A DNA stretch of 64,000 bases. Source: Litchfieldia sinesaloumensis (GTDB lineage: Bacteria; Bacillota; Bacilli; Bacillales; Bacillaceae_L). Shown here piece after piece: positions 64,000 through 64,000 of this stretch. The notes below the pieces were generated by a model that did not search any database, was not told where the DNA came from, and worked only from the letters and a program-made list of their open reading frames with translations. The position numbers and the translations under genes are program-made. Every line of letters begins with the position of its first letter. Within the stretch, counting starts at the first letter, position 1. The stretch spans positions 2,322,046 to 2,386,045 of the forward strand of contig NZ_LT732529.1 of the NCBI RefSeq assembly GCF_900156865.1, read 5' to 3'.

Positions 64000-64000
64000 A

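Overview
The window reads as core chromosome of an endospore-forming, AT-rich Bacillus-like Firmicute (Bacillaceae). Gene content and order follow the polA-to-rpsD segment known from Bacillus subtilis, read in the opposite direction. Sporulation genes (ytrH, ytrI, ytvI, an alpha/beta-type spore protein, ytfJ, refZ), Bacillus-type Shine-Dalgarno sites, many TTG/GTG starts and strong intrinsic terminators support this. I cannot fix the genus. No rRNA, tRNA, CRISPR array, insertion sequence or prophage was seen.

Layout. 1-6.5 kb: polA (cut by the left edge just after polymerase motif A), hflK-hflC, phoP-phoR. 6.5-20 kb: central carbon and fatty-acid precursor metabolism: a MaoC-like protein, citZ-icd-mdh, ytvI, fxsA, pfkA-pyk, accD-accA, a FadR-type regulator and malic enzyme. 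20-30 kb: dnaE, the sporulation pair ytrH-ytrI, nrnA, ytpI, the multi-domain ytoI, ytkL and an M24 peptidase. 30-40 kb: an unrecognised coiled-coil protein, ald, uspA, argG-argH, moaB, an EcsC-like protein, ackA, ytxK, tpx. 41-46 kb: ytfJ-ytfI, sppA-yteJ, NAD kinase, ytcJ. 46.4-51 kb: an accessory-looking divergent module, ECF sigma factor plus zinc-type RskA-like anti-sigma on one side and a secreted NEW3-domain protein plus two-component ABC exporter on the other. 51-64 kb: mbcS, sspA, iscS-thiI, ezrA, hisJ, refZ, ytsP, megL, dgcP, rpsD.

How it works together. Glycolysis (pfkA, pyk), TCA entry (citZ, icd, mdh), malate decarboxylation, acetyl-CoA carboxylation (accDA) and acetate overflow (ackA) lie close together. 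Candidate CcpC, CcpA (cre) and ArgR sites can be read upstream of citZ, ackA, megL and argG. A clear SigA promoter plus a structured leader precede rpsD, a SigE-like promoter precedes ytrH-ytrI, and a SigG-like promoter precedes sspA.

Most unusual parts. (1) The ECF sigma/anti-sigma and NEW3-ABC module, which sits between two otherwise housekeeping genes. (2) Dispersed palindromic repeats: two 125-bp copies of one family, and two elements that bracket rpsD and appear related to each other; three of the four lie in gaps between divergent genes. (3) A PhoR with almost no extracytoplasmic domain. (4) Several unexplained dyads in promoter and leader regions (icd-mdh, pfkA, accD).
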